A stretch of DNA of 64,000 nt from Azoarcus sp. DN11 (GCF_003628555.1 NZ_CP021731.1:4836001-4900000), one strand, 5' to 3'. Counted from the first letter of the stretch, positions 41,215 through 53,788 are shown. Numbers and translations: made by a program. The notes: a model not told the origin generated them from the sequence alone.

Positions 41215-41965
41215 GCTCCGCCTCGTGTCCGAGATAGGCCTGCTGCACGTCGGGGCTGTTGCGGATCTGCTCCGGCGGACCCGATTCCAGCACCTGGCCG
41301 TTGACCATCACGGTGATGCGGTCCGAAACCGCGAACACCGCGTCCATGTCGTGCTCGACGAGCAGGATCGCGCGCGTCGTCTTCAGGCGATTGAGCAGCG
41401 CGACCATCTGCGCGGATTCCTCCGAGCCCATGCCGGCGAGCGGCTCGTCGAGCAGCAGCACTTCGGCGTCGGTCGCAAGCACCATCGCGATTTCCAGCTG
41501 GCGCTGTTCGCCGTGCGACATCGTGCCGGCGACGCGCTCCTCGCGGCCCGCGAGGCCGGCCTCGACGATCGCGGCGCGCGCGCGCTCAACGGCCTCGGGC
41601 ATGGTCAGCGCGTCGGTGAGCAGGCTCCACGGGCGCGGCTTTCGCGACTGCGCGGCCAGCCGGCAGTTCTCCAGCACCGTGAACTTCGGGAAGATGTTGG
41701 TGCGCTGGTAGCTGCGGCCGATGCCGATGCGCGAGCGCTGGTAGGCGGTGAGGCCGGTGATGTCCTCGCCCTTGAAACGGATCGTGCCTTCGGACGGCGG
41801 CAGGTCGCCCGACAGCATGTTGATGCAGGTCGATTTCCCCGCGCCGTTCGGGCCCAGCAGCGCGTGCAGCACGCCGCGTTCGAGCTGGATATTGACGTTC
41901 TGGTTCGCCGTGAGGCCGCCGAAGCGGCGCGTCATGCCTTCGGCGGCAAGCAGCACTTCACTCAT
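41207..41965 (-). CDS. Branched-chain-type ABC transporter ATPase (LivG-like)
   Basis: 252 residues. Walker A 'ALLGPNGAGKSTCINMLSG', signature 'MSHGEQRQLEIAMVLA', Walker B 'VLLLDEPLAGMG', switch 'AILLVEHDMDAVF', plus the LivG-type C-terminal 'LESGPPEQIRNSPDVQQAYLG'. It overlaps the LivM-like gene by 8 bases at its start and LivF by 8 at its end, so the ATPases are translationally coupled. Confidence 0.93.
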   Translation of the reverse strand: MSEVLLAAEGMTRRFGGLTANQNVNIQLERGVLHALLGPNGAGKSTCINMLSGDLPPSEGTIRFKGEDITGLTAYQRSRIGIGRSYQRTNIFPKFTVLENCRLAAQSRKPRPWSLLTDALTMPEAVERARAAIVEAGLAGREERVAGTMSHGEQRQLEIAMVLATDAEVLLLDEPLAGMGSEESAQMVALLNRLKTTRAILLVEHDMDAVFAVSDRITVMVNGQVLESGPPEQIRNSPDVQQAYLGHEAEHE

Positions 41966-42926
41966 TGGTCTTTCCCCCGTTGATGCGCGCGAGGATGCGG
42001 GCCGGCGTCGCGGTCATGCCGCCCGGCATGAAGAGCACCGCGGCGACGATGGTGAGGCCCATCAAGAGCTGCCAGTGCTTGGTGAGGCCGGTGAAGATCT
42101 CCTGCAGGCCGACGAGCGCGACCGCCCCGGCGATCGCGCCGACGAGGTTGCCCATGCCGCCGAGGATCACCATCAGCAGCACGTCGCCGGACTTGTGCCA
42201 CGACAGGTATTCCGGCGTGACGAAGCCGAACAGCACCGCGTACAGGAAGCCCGCGAGCCCCGCGAGGCCGCCCGCCAGCGTGAAAGCGGCGAGCTTGTAG
42301 CGGAAGGTCGCGTAGCCGAGCGAGAGCATGCGGTGCTCGTTGCTGCGGATGCCGACCAGCACGCGGCCGAAGGGCGAGCGCAGCACGAGCTTCAAGAGCG
42401 CATAGACGAAGAGCATCGCGCCGACGACGAAGTAGTACAGGTGATGCGGTTCGTTGAGGTCGAACGGCGCCCAGCCGGCGATCGCGGCGTCGGGCTTGAA
42501 GTTGAGGTAGATGCCGTCCGAGCCGCCGCCGACCGGCGTGTCGTGGAACACGTAGTAGGCCATCTGCGCGAACGCGAGCGTCACCATGATGAAGTAGATG
42601 CCCTTGGTCCTGAGCACGAAGAGGCCGATCAGGAAGGCGGCGACCGCCGCCGCGAGTACCGAGGCGGGCAGCGCCAGCCACAGGCTCGCCGGGTCGTACT
42701 TCGGCGTGAGCAGCGCGACCGCATAGGCGGCGATGCCGAAGTAGGCCGCGTGGCCGAAGGACACCAGCCCGGTGATGCCGACCAGCAGGTCCAGGCTCAT
42801 CGCGAAGATCGCGAGGATCAGCACCTTCGCGACCAGTTCGGCGTAGAAGGCCGAGCCGAAGGCCGGGAAGGCCAGCACGCCGGCCAGCACTGCGAGCTTG
42901 AGGATGGTGGAGGTACGGGAATTCAT
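41958..42926 (-). CDS. Branched-chain-type ABC permease (LivM-like)
   Basis: 322 residues with about 9-10 hydrophobic segments. LivM motifs: 'MSLDLLVGITGLVSFGHAAYFGIAAYAVALLT' (key residues GLVSFGHAAYFG) and, near the end, 'LLMVILGGMGNLVGAIAGAVAL', the EAA-like ATPase contact. It pairs with the LivH-like protein 13 bases upstream. In this cluster it presumably imports aromatic acids rather than amino acids. Confidence 0.93.
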   Translation of the reverse strand: MNSRTSTILKLAVLAGVLAFPAFGSAFYAELVAKVLILAIFAMSLDLLVGITGLVSFGHAAYFGIAAYAVALLTPKYDPASLWLALPASVLAAAVAAFLIGLFVLRTKGIYFIMVTLAFAQMAYYVFHDTPVGGGSDGIYLNFKPDAAIAGWAPFDLNEPHHLYYFVVGAMLFVYALLKLVLRSPFGRVLVGIRSNEHRMLSLGYATFRYKLAAFTLAGGLAGLAGFLYAVLFGFVTPEYLSWHKSGDVLLMVILGGMGNLVGAIAGAVALVGLQEIFTGLTKHWQLLMGLTIVAAVLFMPGGMTATPARILARINGGKTNE

Positions 42927-42939
42927 CGTCTTGTCTCCC

Positions 42940-43806
42940 TCAAGCCTTTTTGAAGATGCCTTCCGGGCGCCACAGCAGCACCACGGCCATCACGAGATAG
43001 ACCATCAGGCCCGCGAGGTCCGGCAGCAGCACCTTGCCGAAAGTGTCGGCGAAGCCGATCACGAGCGCCGCAACGAGCGCGCCCCACACCGAGCCGACGC
43101 CGCCGATCACGACGATCACGAAGGAGATGATCAGCACGCTGCTGCCCATGCCCGGATACACGGACGAGATCGGCGCCGCGAGCATGCCGGCGAGCGCGGC
43201 GAGCGCGACACCGAGCGCGAACACCGTGCGGTACAGCAGGTTGATGTCGATGCCGAGCGCCTTGACCATGTCGCGGTCGTGGCTGCCGGCGCGGATCATC
43301 ATGCCCAGGCGCGTCTTCTGGATCAGCCAGTACAGCCCGCCCGCGAGCGCGAGACACACGATCGAGATCACCAGGCGATAGACGGGGTAGCTGAGGTTGT
43401 CGGAGAGCGGGATCGAGGCCGAGAAGAGCTCGGGGATCGTCACGCCATGCACCTCGTCGCCGACCGCGAGGCTGCGCAGTTCCTCGAAGATCAGGATCAG
43501 GCCGTAGGTCAGCAGCACCTGCTCGAGGTGGTCGCGCTTGTACAGATGCGAGAACAGCGCCCATTCGAGGATCGCGCCGAACACGAAGGCGAGCGGGATG
43601 CCCAGCGCGATCGCGAGCATCAGGTTGCCCGTCATGCTCGTCAGCGCGAACGCGAGGTAGGCGCCGACCATGTAGAAGCTGCCGTGCGCGAGGTTGATGA
43701 TGCCCATGATGCCGAACACCAGCGTCAGCCCGCTGGCCACCAGGAACAGCAGCAGGCCGTACTGCAGCGAGTTCAGCACCTGGATCAGGAAGGAAACGAA
43801 ATCCAT
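42940..43806 (-). CDS. Branched-chain-type ABC permease (LivH-like)
   Basis: 288 residues, about eight membrane segments. LivH motifs 'GLTLVFGIMGIINLAHGSFYMVGAYLAF' (key GIMGIINLAHGSFYM) and 'IISFVIVVIGGVGSVWGALVAALVIG' are present. First permease gene after the binding-protein gene, from which it is separated by a 229-bp gap containing a repeat. Confidence 0.93.
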   Translation of the reverse strand: MDFVSFLIQVLNSLQYGLLLFLVASGLTLVFGIMGIINLAHGSFYMVGAYLAFALTSMTGNLMLAIALGIPLAFVFGAILEWALFSHLYKRDHLEQVLLTYGLILIFEELRSLAVGDEVHGVTIPELFSASIPLSDNLSYPVYRLVISIVCLALAGGLYWLIQKTRLGMMIRAGSHDRDMVKALGIDINLLYRTVFALGVALAALAGMLAAPISSVYPGMGSSVLIISFVIVVIGGVGSVWGALVAALVIGFADTFGKVLLPDLAGLMVYLVMAVVLLWRPEGIFKKA

Positions 43807-44035
43807 GAGTCTTCCCCTCCGGGCACCGTTTCAGGGTGCCCGGATATGTTGGATTGGAGCGGATGGGACGGACTGCTATCGGCCCGGTAGGCACGGTCGC
43901 TCCCTCCCCTTCAAGGGGAGGGCTGGGGTGGGGATGGGTGGACTCCGAAGCGCCCGAAAGAAACCCATCCCCATCCTGTCCTTCCCCTTGAAGGGGAAGG
44001 GACCTTGTCTGAACCGGTGGCCGGGCGAGTTGGCC
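43807..44035. repeat. Inverted CCCCTTCAAGGGG / GGGGATGGGT repeat element
   Basis: At 43901-44002, CTCCCCTTCAAGGGGAGGG...GGGTGGGGATGGGTGG is followed, inverted, by AACCCATCCCCATCCTGTCC...CCCTTGAAGGGGAAGGG. The two arms can form a long hairpin in the liv transcript. A second copy lies at 53809-53930 between boxB and boxA. Confidence 0.8.
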
Positions 44036-45232
44036 TTACATCCTGCAACCGCGCGCCGGGTCCGCGAGTGCCTTCTCGGCGACGCCGACGAGCTTGTTGT
44101 CGCGGCCTTCGACCTTGCGCAGGTAGATGTCCTGCACCGGGTTGTGCGCCTTGGAGATCGTGAAGGCGCCGCGCGGGCTGTCGATCTTCGCCGCCGCCAT
44201 CGCCTTCGCGACCGCGTCCTTGTCGAACTTGGCGCCCTTCAGGCTATCCAGGCCGCTCTTGAGCATCTGCGCCGCGTCGTAGCCCTGCACCGCATACACG
44301 TCGGGCTGCATCTTGTAGCTGATCGCATACGCCTTGCGGAAAGCCTGGTCCTTCGGATTGGTCAGGTTGTCGGCATAGTGCAGCGTCGTCATCAGGCCTT
44401 CACCGGAGCCGCCCATCGCGTCGATCGTGCCGTCGGTGAGGAAGCCCGAACCGTACAGCGGGATCGACTTCTTCAGGCCCGCGGCGTCGTAGTCCTTGAC
44501 GAACTTGACCGCGCCGCCGCCGGCGAAGAACACGAACACCGCGTCCGGCTTGAGCGAGGCGATCTCGGTCAGGAAGGGCTGGAACTCGACGTTCGGGAAG
44601 GGCAGATACAGCTCTTTCGCGACCTTGCCGCCGGCTTTCTCGAACGCTTCCTTGAAGCCCGCCACCGACTGCTCGCCGAAGGAGTACTTCCAGCTCACCG
44701 TGACGACGTTCTTGTGGCCGCGCTCGGCGACGATCTTGCCCATCGCGTAGGCCGGCTGCCAGGCCGAGAAGGAGCTGCGGAAGACGTTGGGCGCGCACAG
44801 CGGGCCGGTCAGCTCGTCGGCGCCGGCGTTGGGGATGATCAGGAGCGTCTTGGTGTCGCGCGCGACTTTCGCCATCGCCAGCGCGACGCCCGAATGCACG
44901 GTGCCGACCAGCACGTCGACGTTGTCTCGCTTCACGAGCTTGGACGCGTTCTCGGTCGCCTTCGAGGGATCGGACTCGTCATCGACGACCGAATATTCGA
45001 CCTCGTAGCCGCCGAGCTTGCCGCCCTGCTCGGTGACGTACTGCTTGAAGCCGTTGGTGATCGCGGTGCCGAGCGCGGCGTAGGTGCCGGTGTAGGGCAG
45101 CATCAGGCCGACCTTGATCTTCTCGGCGGCCTGCGCGGCGCCCAGCGGCACCAGCGCGCCGGCCAGCACACCGACCAGCGAGCCCAGCATCACCTGCATC
45201 ATCGTACGGCGCTTCTGTTGCGTCTTCTTCAT
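44036..45232 (-). CDS. Branched-chain-type ABC transporter substrate-binding protein (LivK-like)
   Basis: 398 residues from the ATG at 45232, after GGAGGAGACAACC. Signal peptide ends near 'PLGAAQAAEKIKVG'. Type I periplasmic-binding fold: 'KVGLMLPYTGTYAALGTAITNGFKQYV', 'VDVLVGTVHSGVALAMAKVA', 'VVTVSWKYSFGEQSVAGF'. Such proteins in aromatic-degradation clusters bind benzoate and analogues. It lies directly after the benzoate-CoA ligase gene, supporting benzoate as the ligand. Confidence 0.92.
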   Translation of the reverse strand: MKKTQQKRRTMMQVMLGSLVGVLAGALVPLGAAQAAEKIKVGLMLPYTGTYAALGTAITNGFKQYVTEQGGKLGGYEVEYSVVDDESDPSKATENASKLVKRDNVDVLVGTVHSGVALAMAKVARDTKTLLIIPNAGADELTGPLCAPNVFRSSFSAWQPAYAMGKIVAERGHKNVVTVSWKYSFGEQSVAGFKEAFEKAGGKVAKELYLPFPNVEFQPFLTEIASLKPDAVFVFFAGGGAVKFVKDYDAAGLKKSIPLYGSGFLTDGTIDAMGGSGEGLMTTLHYADNLTNPKDQAFRKAYAISYKMQPDVYAVQGYDAAQMLKSGLDSLKGAKFDKDAVAKAMAAAKIDSPRGAFTISKAHNPVQDIYLRKVEGRDNKLVGVAEKALADPARGCRM

Positions 45233-45320
45233 GGTTGTCTCCTCCATGGGGATGGGTGGGGCTTTGCCCCTTGTATTCGGGTCGTTCCTGCGGCCGTCAG
45301 GCCGGCGATCGGGCGCATCC

Positions 45321-45356
45321 GTTCGCCCCGAGTCCGTCGACGGGCTCGGGGCGAAT
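45321..45356. repeat. Perfect inverted repeat between ligase and binding-protein genes
   Basis: TTCGCCCCGAG and CTCGGGGCGAA flank TCCGTCGACGG. A strong hairpin without a T tract, belonging to the recurring TTCGCCCTGAGCCCGTCGA family; it may stabilise or attenuate the transcript 3' of the ligase gene. Confidence 0.7.
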
Positions 45357-45373
45357 CGCATGTCATTGCCGGA

Positions 45374-46966
45374 TCAGTGATTTCCTGCCATCGCGCGCAG
45401 CTTGAACCGCTGGATCTTGCCCGTCGCGGTCTTCGGCAGCTCCTCGACGAACTCCATCCAGCGCGGGTACTTGTAGGGCGCCAGATGCGCCTTCACGTGC
45501 GCCTTGATCTCGGCGGCGAGCTGCTCGGAGCGGGTGAAACCGGGCTTGAGCACGATGAAGGCCTTGGGCTTGATCAGGCGCTCCTCGTCCTCGTGGCCGA
45601 CGACGGCCGCCTCGAGGATCGCCGGGTGCCGGATCAGGCAGGACTCGACCTCGATCGGCGACACGTAGATGCCGGACACCTTGAGCATGTCGTCGTTGCG
45701 CCCGGCATACACGTAGTAGCCCTGGGCGTTGCGCGAGTACTTGTCGCCGCTCCTCGTCCACGGCCCCTGGAAGGTCGAACGCGTCTTCTCGCGGTTGTTC
45801 CAGTACGTGACCGCGCTCGTGCATCCCGAGATCTGCAGCTCGCCGGGCTCGTCGGCACCCTCGATGACGTTGCCGTCGTCGTCGATGAGACGCACCTGAT
45901 AGCCCGGCACGGGTTTGCCGGTGGTGCCGTAGCACACTTCGCCGGGGCGGTTGGACAGGAAGATGTGCAGCATCTCGGTCGAGCCGATGCCGTCGAGGAT
46001 CTCGACGCCGAAGCGCTCGGTCCAGCGCCGGCCGATATCCTCCGGCAGCGCCTCGCCCGCCGAGGTGCACATGCGCATCGCGAGCTCGTCGCGCGTCGGA
46101 CAGTCGGCATCCGCCAGCATCGACGCGTACAGCGTCGGCACGCCGTAGAAGATCGTCGGCTGCTGCTCGCGCAGGCGCTTGAACGCCGCGGCGGGCGTCG
46201 GGCGTTCGGCCATCAGCACCGCGGTCGCGCCGACCGCGAGCGGAAAGGTCAGGCCGTTGCCCAGGCCGTAGGCGAAGAAGAGCTTGGCCGCGGAGAACAC
46301 GACGTCATCCTCCTTGATGCCGAGGATGGGCTTCGCGTACAGCTCGGCGGTGTGGATCAGGCTCGAGTGGATGTGCACGGTGCCCTTGGGCGCACCGGTC
46401 GAGCCGGACGAGTACAGCCAGAAACAATGGTCGTCGCAGGTCGTCGCGACCGCATCGAAGCGGTCGGAGGCGGCGTTCATCAACGGCGCGAGCGCGTTGT
46501 CACCCTCGCCGCCGGCGACGATGATGCGTTCGAGCGATTCGACCTTGCCCAGCAGCGGCGCAAAAGTCTCGTACAGCGGCGCGGAGACGACGGCGATGCG
46601 CGCGCGGCTGTCGGTGAGCATGTACTCGTAGTCGGACTGCGTCAGCAGCGTGTTCACCGCGATCGGCACGACGCCGGCCTTGATCGCACCGAGGAACACG
46701 GTCGGGAAGTCGATCGAGTCATGCACGCACATCAGGATGCGCTGCTCGCGCACGATACCGAGCGCACCGAGCGCGTTGGCGAAGCGGTTCACGCGCGCGG
46801 CGAGCTCATCGTAGGTATAGCGGCCCTGGTCGTCGATGTAGGCGACCTTCTTGCCGCGGCCGGCGTCGAGGTTGCGGCCGATGAGGTCGTCCGCGGCGTT
46901 GTATTGCCGCGGCAGGGTGATGGTGGGCGGGCTGGTGCTGTGGTCCGCGGCGCTGAGCGTGGTCAT
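45374..46966 (-). CDS. bclA: Benzoate-CoA ligase
   Basis: 530 residues. ANL-fold ligase with P-loop 'FWLYSSGSTGAPKGTVHIH', 'ILDGIGSTEMLHIFLSNRPG' (aromatic-acid pocket and A5), 'GRNDDMLKVSGIYVSP' hinge and catalytic Lys in 'TATGKIQRFKLRAM'. The 'SAAKLFFAYGLGNGLTFPLAVGAT' segment is typical of benzoate-CoA ligases from Thauera and Azoarcus. It forms benzoyl-CoA from benzoate, ATP and CoA, feeding BoxAB. It lies between boxD/DUF4863 and the liv transporter genes on the same strand. Confidence 0.93.
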   Translation of the reverse strand: MTTLSAADHSTSPPTITLPRQYNAADDLIGRNLDAGRGKKVAYIDDQGRYTYDELAARVNRFANALGALGIVREQRILMCVHDSIDFPTVFLGAIKAGVVPIAVNTLLTQSDYEYMLTDSRARIAVVSAPLYETFAPLLGKVESLERIIVAGGEGDNALAPLMNAASDRFDAVATTCDDHCFWLYSSGSTGAPKGTVHIHSSLIHTAELYAKPILGIKEDDVVFSAAKLFFAYGLGNGLTFPLAVGATAVLMAERPTPAAAFKRLREQQPTIFYGVPTLYASMLADADCPTRDELAMRMCTSAGEALPEDIGRRWTERFGVEILDGIGSTEMLHIFLSNRPGEVCYGTTGKPVPGYQVRLIDDDGNVIEGADEPGELQISGCTSAVTYWNNREKTRSTFQGPWTRSGDKYSRNAQGYYVYAGRNDDMLKVSGIYVSPIEVESCLIRHPAILEAAVVGHEDEERLIKPKAFIVLKPGFTRSEQLAAEIKAHVKAHLAPYKYPRWMEFVEELPKTATGKIQRFKLRAMAGNH

Positions 46967-47186
46967 GCCTTTGTCTCCTCCGTTCTTCCGGCAGGTGCCG
47001 GGGGTATTCCGGTGCCGGTCTTGGCGCCGGCGTCTTTGTTCAGGTCAGCCTCTTTGCTGAAAACCGCCCCCGTCACGGGGTGTTCCGCGCCTCGTTGGCG
47101 CGTGGCGGACGCCTCGGCACGAAACACCCCGCGCCGGGGGCTGCGCCGTGCCTGATCGGGCGCGCGAGGCGGTAAAAGAGGCTGCC
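46967..47186. other. Gap between DUF4863 gene and bclA with imperfect hairpin
   Basis: No gene. GTCACGGGGTGTTCCGCG (47072-47089) and GGCACGAAACACCCCGCG (47116-47133) form an imperfect inverted repeat around 26 bases. It has no T tract; a role as attenuator or repeat is possible. Confidence 0.4.
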
Positions 47187-47654
47187 TTACTGCTTCGTAA
47201 ACTCGATCGCGCCCTGCGGCAGCAGGTACAGCACGTAGGCGCGGCCGCCCATCACGGTCGGCCGGTGCACGCTGCCCGGCCCATACACGAACCAGCCGGC
47301 GCCGTGGCCGTCGAACTTCGCGTCGCCTGCGAGCGGCATGATCATGTCGATCTCGCCGTTGGGGTGCGCATGCTGCGGGCCGACGAGGTCCTGCATCTCG
47401 ACGACGTCGACGCTGAAGCCGTGGAGCGCATCGGTCGGCTTGATGACGCGGCCGTAGCGGATGCCGCCGTGCTCGCGCTCGCACATCCAGCCGGCGGCGA
47501 CGGCCTCGCGACAGGCCTGCGCGATGGCCCGGAACTCGGGGCCGTTCGCCGGGAAGCGTTCGTTGAGGAAGTCCGCGAGCTGCGCGTCGATCGCGCGGCC
47601 AGCGATCTCGCCGGTCACCTTCGCGATCAGCGTCTGGAACTGGTCAGGCGTCAT
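47187..47654 (-). CDS. DUF4863-family cupin-like protein (4-hydroxylaminobenzoate-lyase family)
   Basis: 155 residues from the ATG at 47654. A helical N-terminal half ('MTPDQFQTLIAKVTGEIAG') is followed by a cupin-like barrel with candidate metal ligands in 'GPQHAHPNGEIDMIMPL' and 'GWFVYGPGSVHRPTVMGG'. The family is annotated after PnbB, the lyase that acts on 4-hydroxylaminobenzoate in 4-nitrobenzoate breakdown. Its conserved place between boxD and the ligase suggests a different or additional role in benzoyl-CoA metabolism. No experimental role in the box pathway is known to me. Confidence 0.8.
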   Translation of the reverse strand: MTPDQFQTLIAKVTGEIAGRAIDAQLADFLNERFPANGPEFRAIAQACREAVAAGWMCEREHGGIRYGRVIKPTDALHGFSVDVVEMQDLVGPQHAHPNGEIDMIMPLAGDAKFDGHGAGWFVYGPGSVHRPTVMGGRAYVLYLLPQGAIEFTKQ

Positions 47655-47707
47655 GTTCCGTGTCTCTCCATCAGGGCTGGGGGCGGGATGCGTACAGGTT
47701 TTATAGT

Positions 47708-49285
47708 TCATGCGCCGAGCAGCGCGGCGTCGACTGCGTCACGCGACAGGGCGTCGAGCACCGCGGGGCCGCCCTGCACGACGCAGCGGCGGTGGTACAT
47801 CGCCAGCGCGCGCAGGCCGCCGAGCTCCTCGCCGCCACCGGCGCGTCCCGGGCCGCCATGCAGGCAGGTGGGCATCACGTTGCCGTGGCCGGTGTGGTTC
47901 GCGCCGACCGCGGCATCGACGACCATCATGCGGCCGTGCAGGTCGGCGATCGCCGGCACGAGCTCGCCGAGGAAGGCGGCGTCGCCCGAATACACCGAGG
48001 CGACGAGCGAGCCGTGGCCGCGGCGCGCGATCGCGATCGCATCCTGCGTATCGCCGTAGGGCACGATGGTCGCGACCGGGCCGAAGACTTCCACGTCATG
48101 CACGTGGCGCGCCGCCAGCCCCTTGTCGCAGAAGAGCAGCGTCGGCTGCACGAAGGCGGCGACTTCCGCATCCGCATCGACCGGCTCGAAATCCGCATCG
48201 CCGCCGAACACGACTTCGCATTCTGTCTTCAGCTTCGCCAGCCCCTCGAAGGCCGCGGCCTGCTGGGCCTTGCTCACCAGCGGCCCGACGCGCACGCCTT
48301 CGCTGCGGGGGTTGCCGACCTTGTAGCCGGCGAGCTTGCCCGACACCGCATCGGCGAGCGCGCGTGCGGCCGTCGCGGGTGCGAGGATGCGGCGGATCGC
48401 GGTGCATTTCTGGCCGGTCTTGACCGTCATCTCGCGCACGATCTCCTTCACCGCGAGATCGAATTCCGGCGTGCCGGGCTGTGCGTCCGGCCCGAGGATC
48501 GCCGAGTTCACGCTGTCGGCCTCGACGTTGAGGCGCACCGAGCGCGCGACGACGTTGGGATGCGTGCGCATGCGCGCCGCGGTGTCGGCCGAGCCGGTGA
48601 AGGACACGACGTCGCATTCGGTGACGTGATCGAGCAGGTCGCGCGCCGAGCCGCACACGATGGAGATCGCGCCCGGCGGCAGGATGCCGGCCTCGACGAC
48701 GTCGGCGACCATGCGCTGCGCGAGCCACGCGGTCGGCGTCGCCGGCTTCGCGAACACCGGCACGCCGGAGAGCAGCGCCGGCGCGGCCTTCTCCCACAGG
48801 CCCCAGGCGGGAAAGTTGAACGCGTTGATGAACACCGCGACGCCGGTGAGCGGCATCAGGAAGTGCTGGCCCTGGAAGACGTCGGTCTTCGCCAGCGCCA
48901 CGCGCGCCCCTTCCTTCAGGTGGCGGGCGGCGCCCAGCGCCTTGCCGGCGCGGGCGTAGCTCTTGACGGTGAAGATGGCACCATCGACGTCGAAGGCCGC
49001 ATCGCCTTCGGTCGCGCCCGAATTGCGCAGCGAGAGCTCGAAATATTCTGCGCGCTTGGCCTGCAGCAGCTCGGCGATCGCGGCGAGCTTCGCGGCGCGC
49101 TCCTCGTAGCTCAGGGCCTTCAGTGCAGCGCCGCCTTCGCGGCGGGCGAACTCCAGTGCACGTGCGACGTCGATGCCGTCGGACGAAACCCGCACCAGCG
49201 CCTCGCCGGTGACGGGATCGGTGAGCGCCGTGCCTTCGCCCGCGCCTTCGACCCACTGCCCGTATACATGGTTGGCCAGCTTCAC
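47708..49285 (-). CDS. boxD: 3,4-dehydroadipyl-CoA semialdehyde dehydrogenase
   Basis: 525 residues from the GTG at 49285, preceded by GAGAGGAGACACCCAA; no in-frame ATG has a comparable ribosome site. Aldehyde dehydrogenase fold: '[23 protein letters not shown]' (key NFPAWG), '[13 protein letters not shown]', catalytic Cys in '[14 protein letters not shown]', and '[14 protein letters not shown]'. Its ALDH/PaaZ-like sequence and location beside boxR and opposite boxCBA match BoxD, which oxidises the ring-cleavage semialdehyde with NADP+. It heads the minus-strand half of the locus. Confidence 0.92.
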   Translation of the reverse strand: MKLANHVYGQWVEGAGEGTALTDPVTGEALVRVSSDGIDVARALEFARREGGAALKALSYEERAAKLAAIAELLQAKRAEYFELSLRNSGATEGDAAFDVDGAIFTVKSYARAGKALGAARHLKEGARVALAKTDVFQGQHFLMPLTGVAVFINAFNFPAWGLWEKAAPALLSGVPVFAKPATPTAWLAQRMVADVVEAGILPPGAISIVCGSARDLLDHVTECDVVSFTGSADTAARMRTHPNVVARSVRLNVEADSVNSAILGPDAQPGTPEFDLAVKEIVREMTVKTGQKCTAIRRILAPATAARALADAVSGKLAGYKVGNPRSEGVRVGPLVSKAQQAAAFEGLAKLKTECEVVFGGDADFEPVDADAEVAAFVQPTLLFCDKGLAARHVHDVEVFGPVATIVPYGDTQDAIAIARRGHGSLVASVYSGDAAFLGELVPAIADLHGRMMVVDAAVGANHTGHGNVMPTCLHGGPGRAGGGEELGGLRALAMYHRRCVVQGGPAVLDALSRDAVDAALLGA

Positions 49286-49612
49286 TTGGGTGTCTCCTCT
49301 CTCGGTTGAGGCATCGCGGTCTGCGCCGGATGTCTGATGTTCTGGCGTCGCGCTCGGAGCGCAACCGGTGGAGATAGAATACACGCGGAAATTTCCCCGT
49401 CAAGCACTTTACTTCCACATTTGCGGCGCACGCTTTAATAAAGCTGCAAAATTCGACACATCGCACTCGCCATTGCCAGCCTATACTGGGTGAAAACTGC
49501 ATCTTGCTGCAGTGCGCCACGAATAAAACTGCACTTTAAGTGTTGACGTATCGAATCTGCTGCACTATTGTTCAACTCAACCGCTGCAGTTCGCTGCAAA
49601 CAAGGAATCCAG
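49286..49612. promoter_or_regulatory. Divergent boxD/boxR regulatory region with TGCA boxes
   Basis: Seven TGCA tetramers occur at 49445, 49498, 49508, 49530, 49561, 49585 and 49595; two pairs are exactly 10 bp apart, on one DNA face. BzdR/BoxR proteins of Azoarcus bind TGCA-containing repeats (recalled literature). A good plus-strand promoter, TTGACG (49543-49548) - 17 bp - TATTGT (49566-49571), is flanked by boxes, one immediately before the -10. This fits repression by BoxR relieved by benzoyl-CoA. Confidence 0.75.
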
Positions 49613-50515
49613 ATGAGCCTCGAAACCACGACCGAACTGAAACAGGATGAACTCCGGCCCGCCGACGCGGCGGCCGAGAGCAATATCCTGCCGACGCTCG
49701 GCAAGCGCGTCCGCGAGATCCGCGACCGCCGCGGCATGACCCGCAAGCTCGTCGCCCGCGAAGCCGGCGTCTCCGAACGCCACCTCGCCCATCTCGAAGC
49801 GGGCGACGGCAATGTGTCCATCGTCCTGCTGCACAACATCGCCCGCGCGCTCAACGTCTCGCTGATCGAGCTGCTCGCGCCGGAAACCGAAGACACCGTC
49901 GAGAAGCGCCTCATCCGCCGCTTCCTCGAACGCCTGCCGCAGCATCGCCTGGAAGAAGTGGTGTTCCGCCTGATGCGCGACTTCGGCCACGAGGAAGCCG
50001 TGCGCAGGAAGCGCATCGCGCTGATCGGCCTGCGCGGCGCGGGCAAGTCGACGCTCGGCACCCGCCTGGCGCGCGAAGAGAACATGCCCTTCGTCGAGCT
50101 CGACCGCGAGATCGAGAAGGAAACCGGCATCCCGGGGCGCGAGATCTTCTCGCTGTACGGCCAGTCCGGTTATCGCCGCATCGAGAAGCGCACCTTGGAG
50201 CGCGTGCTGCGCGACAACCCGCGCGCGGTGATCTCGGTCGGCGGCGGCGTCGTGTCGCAGCCGGAGAGCTTCGAGATGCTGCTCGCGCAATGCATGACGG
50301 TGTGGGTCAAGGCCCAGCCGGAAGAACATATGGCCCGCGTGATGGCCCAGGGCGACCTGCGGCCGATGGCGGGCAACGACGAGGCGATGGAGGACCTCAA
50401 GCGCATCCTCGAGGCGCGCCTGCCCCTCTACGCCAAGGCGGACACCGTGCTCGACACCACGGGCGAGACGGTGGACCAGAGTTTCATCAAGTTACGTCAG
50501 CTCGTACTGGGCTGA
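49613..50515 (+). CDS. boxR: BoxR-type regulator: XRE helix-turn-helix fused to shikimate-kinase-like domain
   Basis: 300 residues from the ATG at 49613. Residues ~30-90 are an XRE HTH ('RVREIRDRRGMTRKLVAREAGVSERHLAHLEAGDGN', key AREAGVSERHLAHLE). A linker follows (about 95-130), then a shikimate-kinase-like domain with P-loop 'IALIGLRGAGKSTLG' (about 136-150), 'FVELDREIEKETG' and 'VISVGGGVV'. In Azoarcus BoxR/BzdR this domain senses benzoyl-CoA rather than phosphorylating shikimate. The divergent TGCA-rich promoter region supports the same control. It probably regulates boxD and boxCBA and perhaps anaerobic benzoate genes elsewhere. Confidence 0.93.
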   Translation: MSLETTTELKQDELRPADAAAESNILPTLGKRVREIRDRRGMTRKLVAREAGVSERHLAHLEAGDGNVSIVLLHNIARALNVSLIELLAPETEDTVEKRLIRRFLERLPQHRLEEVVFRLMRDFGHEEAVRRKRIALIGLRGAGKSTLGTRLAREENMPFVELDREIEKETGIPGREIFSLYGQSGYRRIEKRTLERVLRDNPRAVISVGGGVVSQPESFEMLLAQCMTVWVKAQPEEHMARVMAQGDLRPMAGNDEAMEDLKRILEARLPLYAKADTVLDTTGETVDQSFIKLRQLVLG

Positions 50516-50545
50516 GCACATCCCACAGAGAGAGAGGAGACAGTC

Positions 50546-52213
<1,668 letters not shown>

Positions 52214-52366
52214 GAGACCAACGAATCGTTCCCGCGCCGCGCGGCAGGCCGTCCCCCTGCCGTTGCATCCGGCGCCCTGGCGCGGCGGGGAAATGGCAGC
52301 AAAAGCGAGAAGCCGGCGGATTACGGAATCCCCGGCCGACACGACCAAAATCGGAGGAGTACAGAG

Positions 52367-53788
<1,422 letters not shown>

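Noticed and set aside
19759..45356. CRISPR array from the recurring short repeats
   Set aside because: The repeats are scattered, imperfect, inverted and kilobases apart, with no regular spacers or cas genes.
45321..45356. Rho-independent terminator after bclA
   Set aside because: The hairpin is perfect but has no T tract on either side, and the next gene is co-directional and functionally linked.
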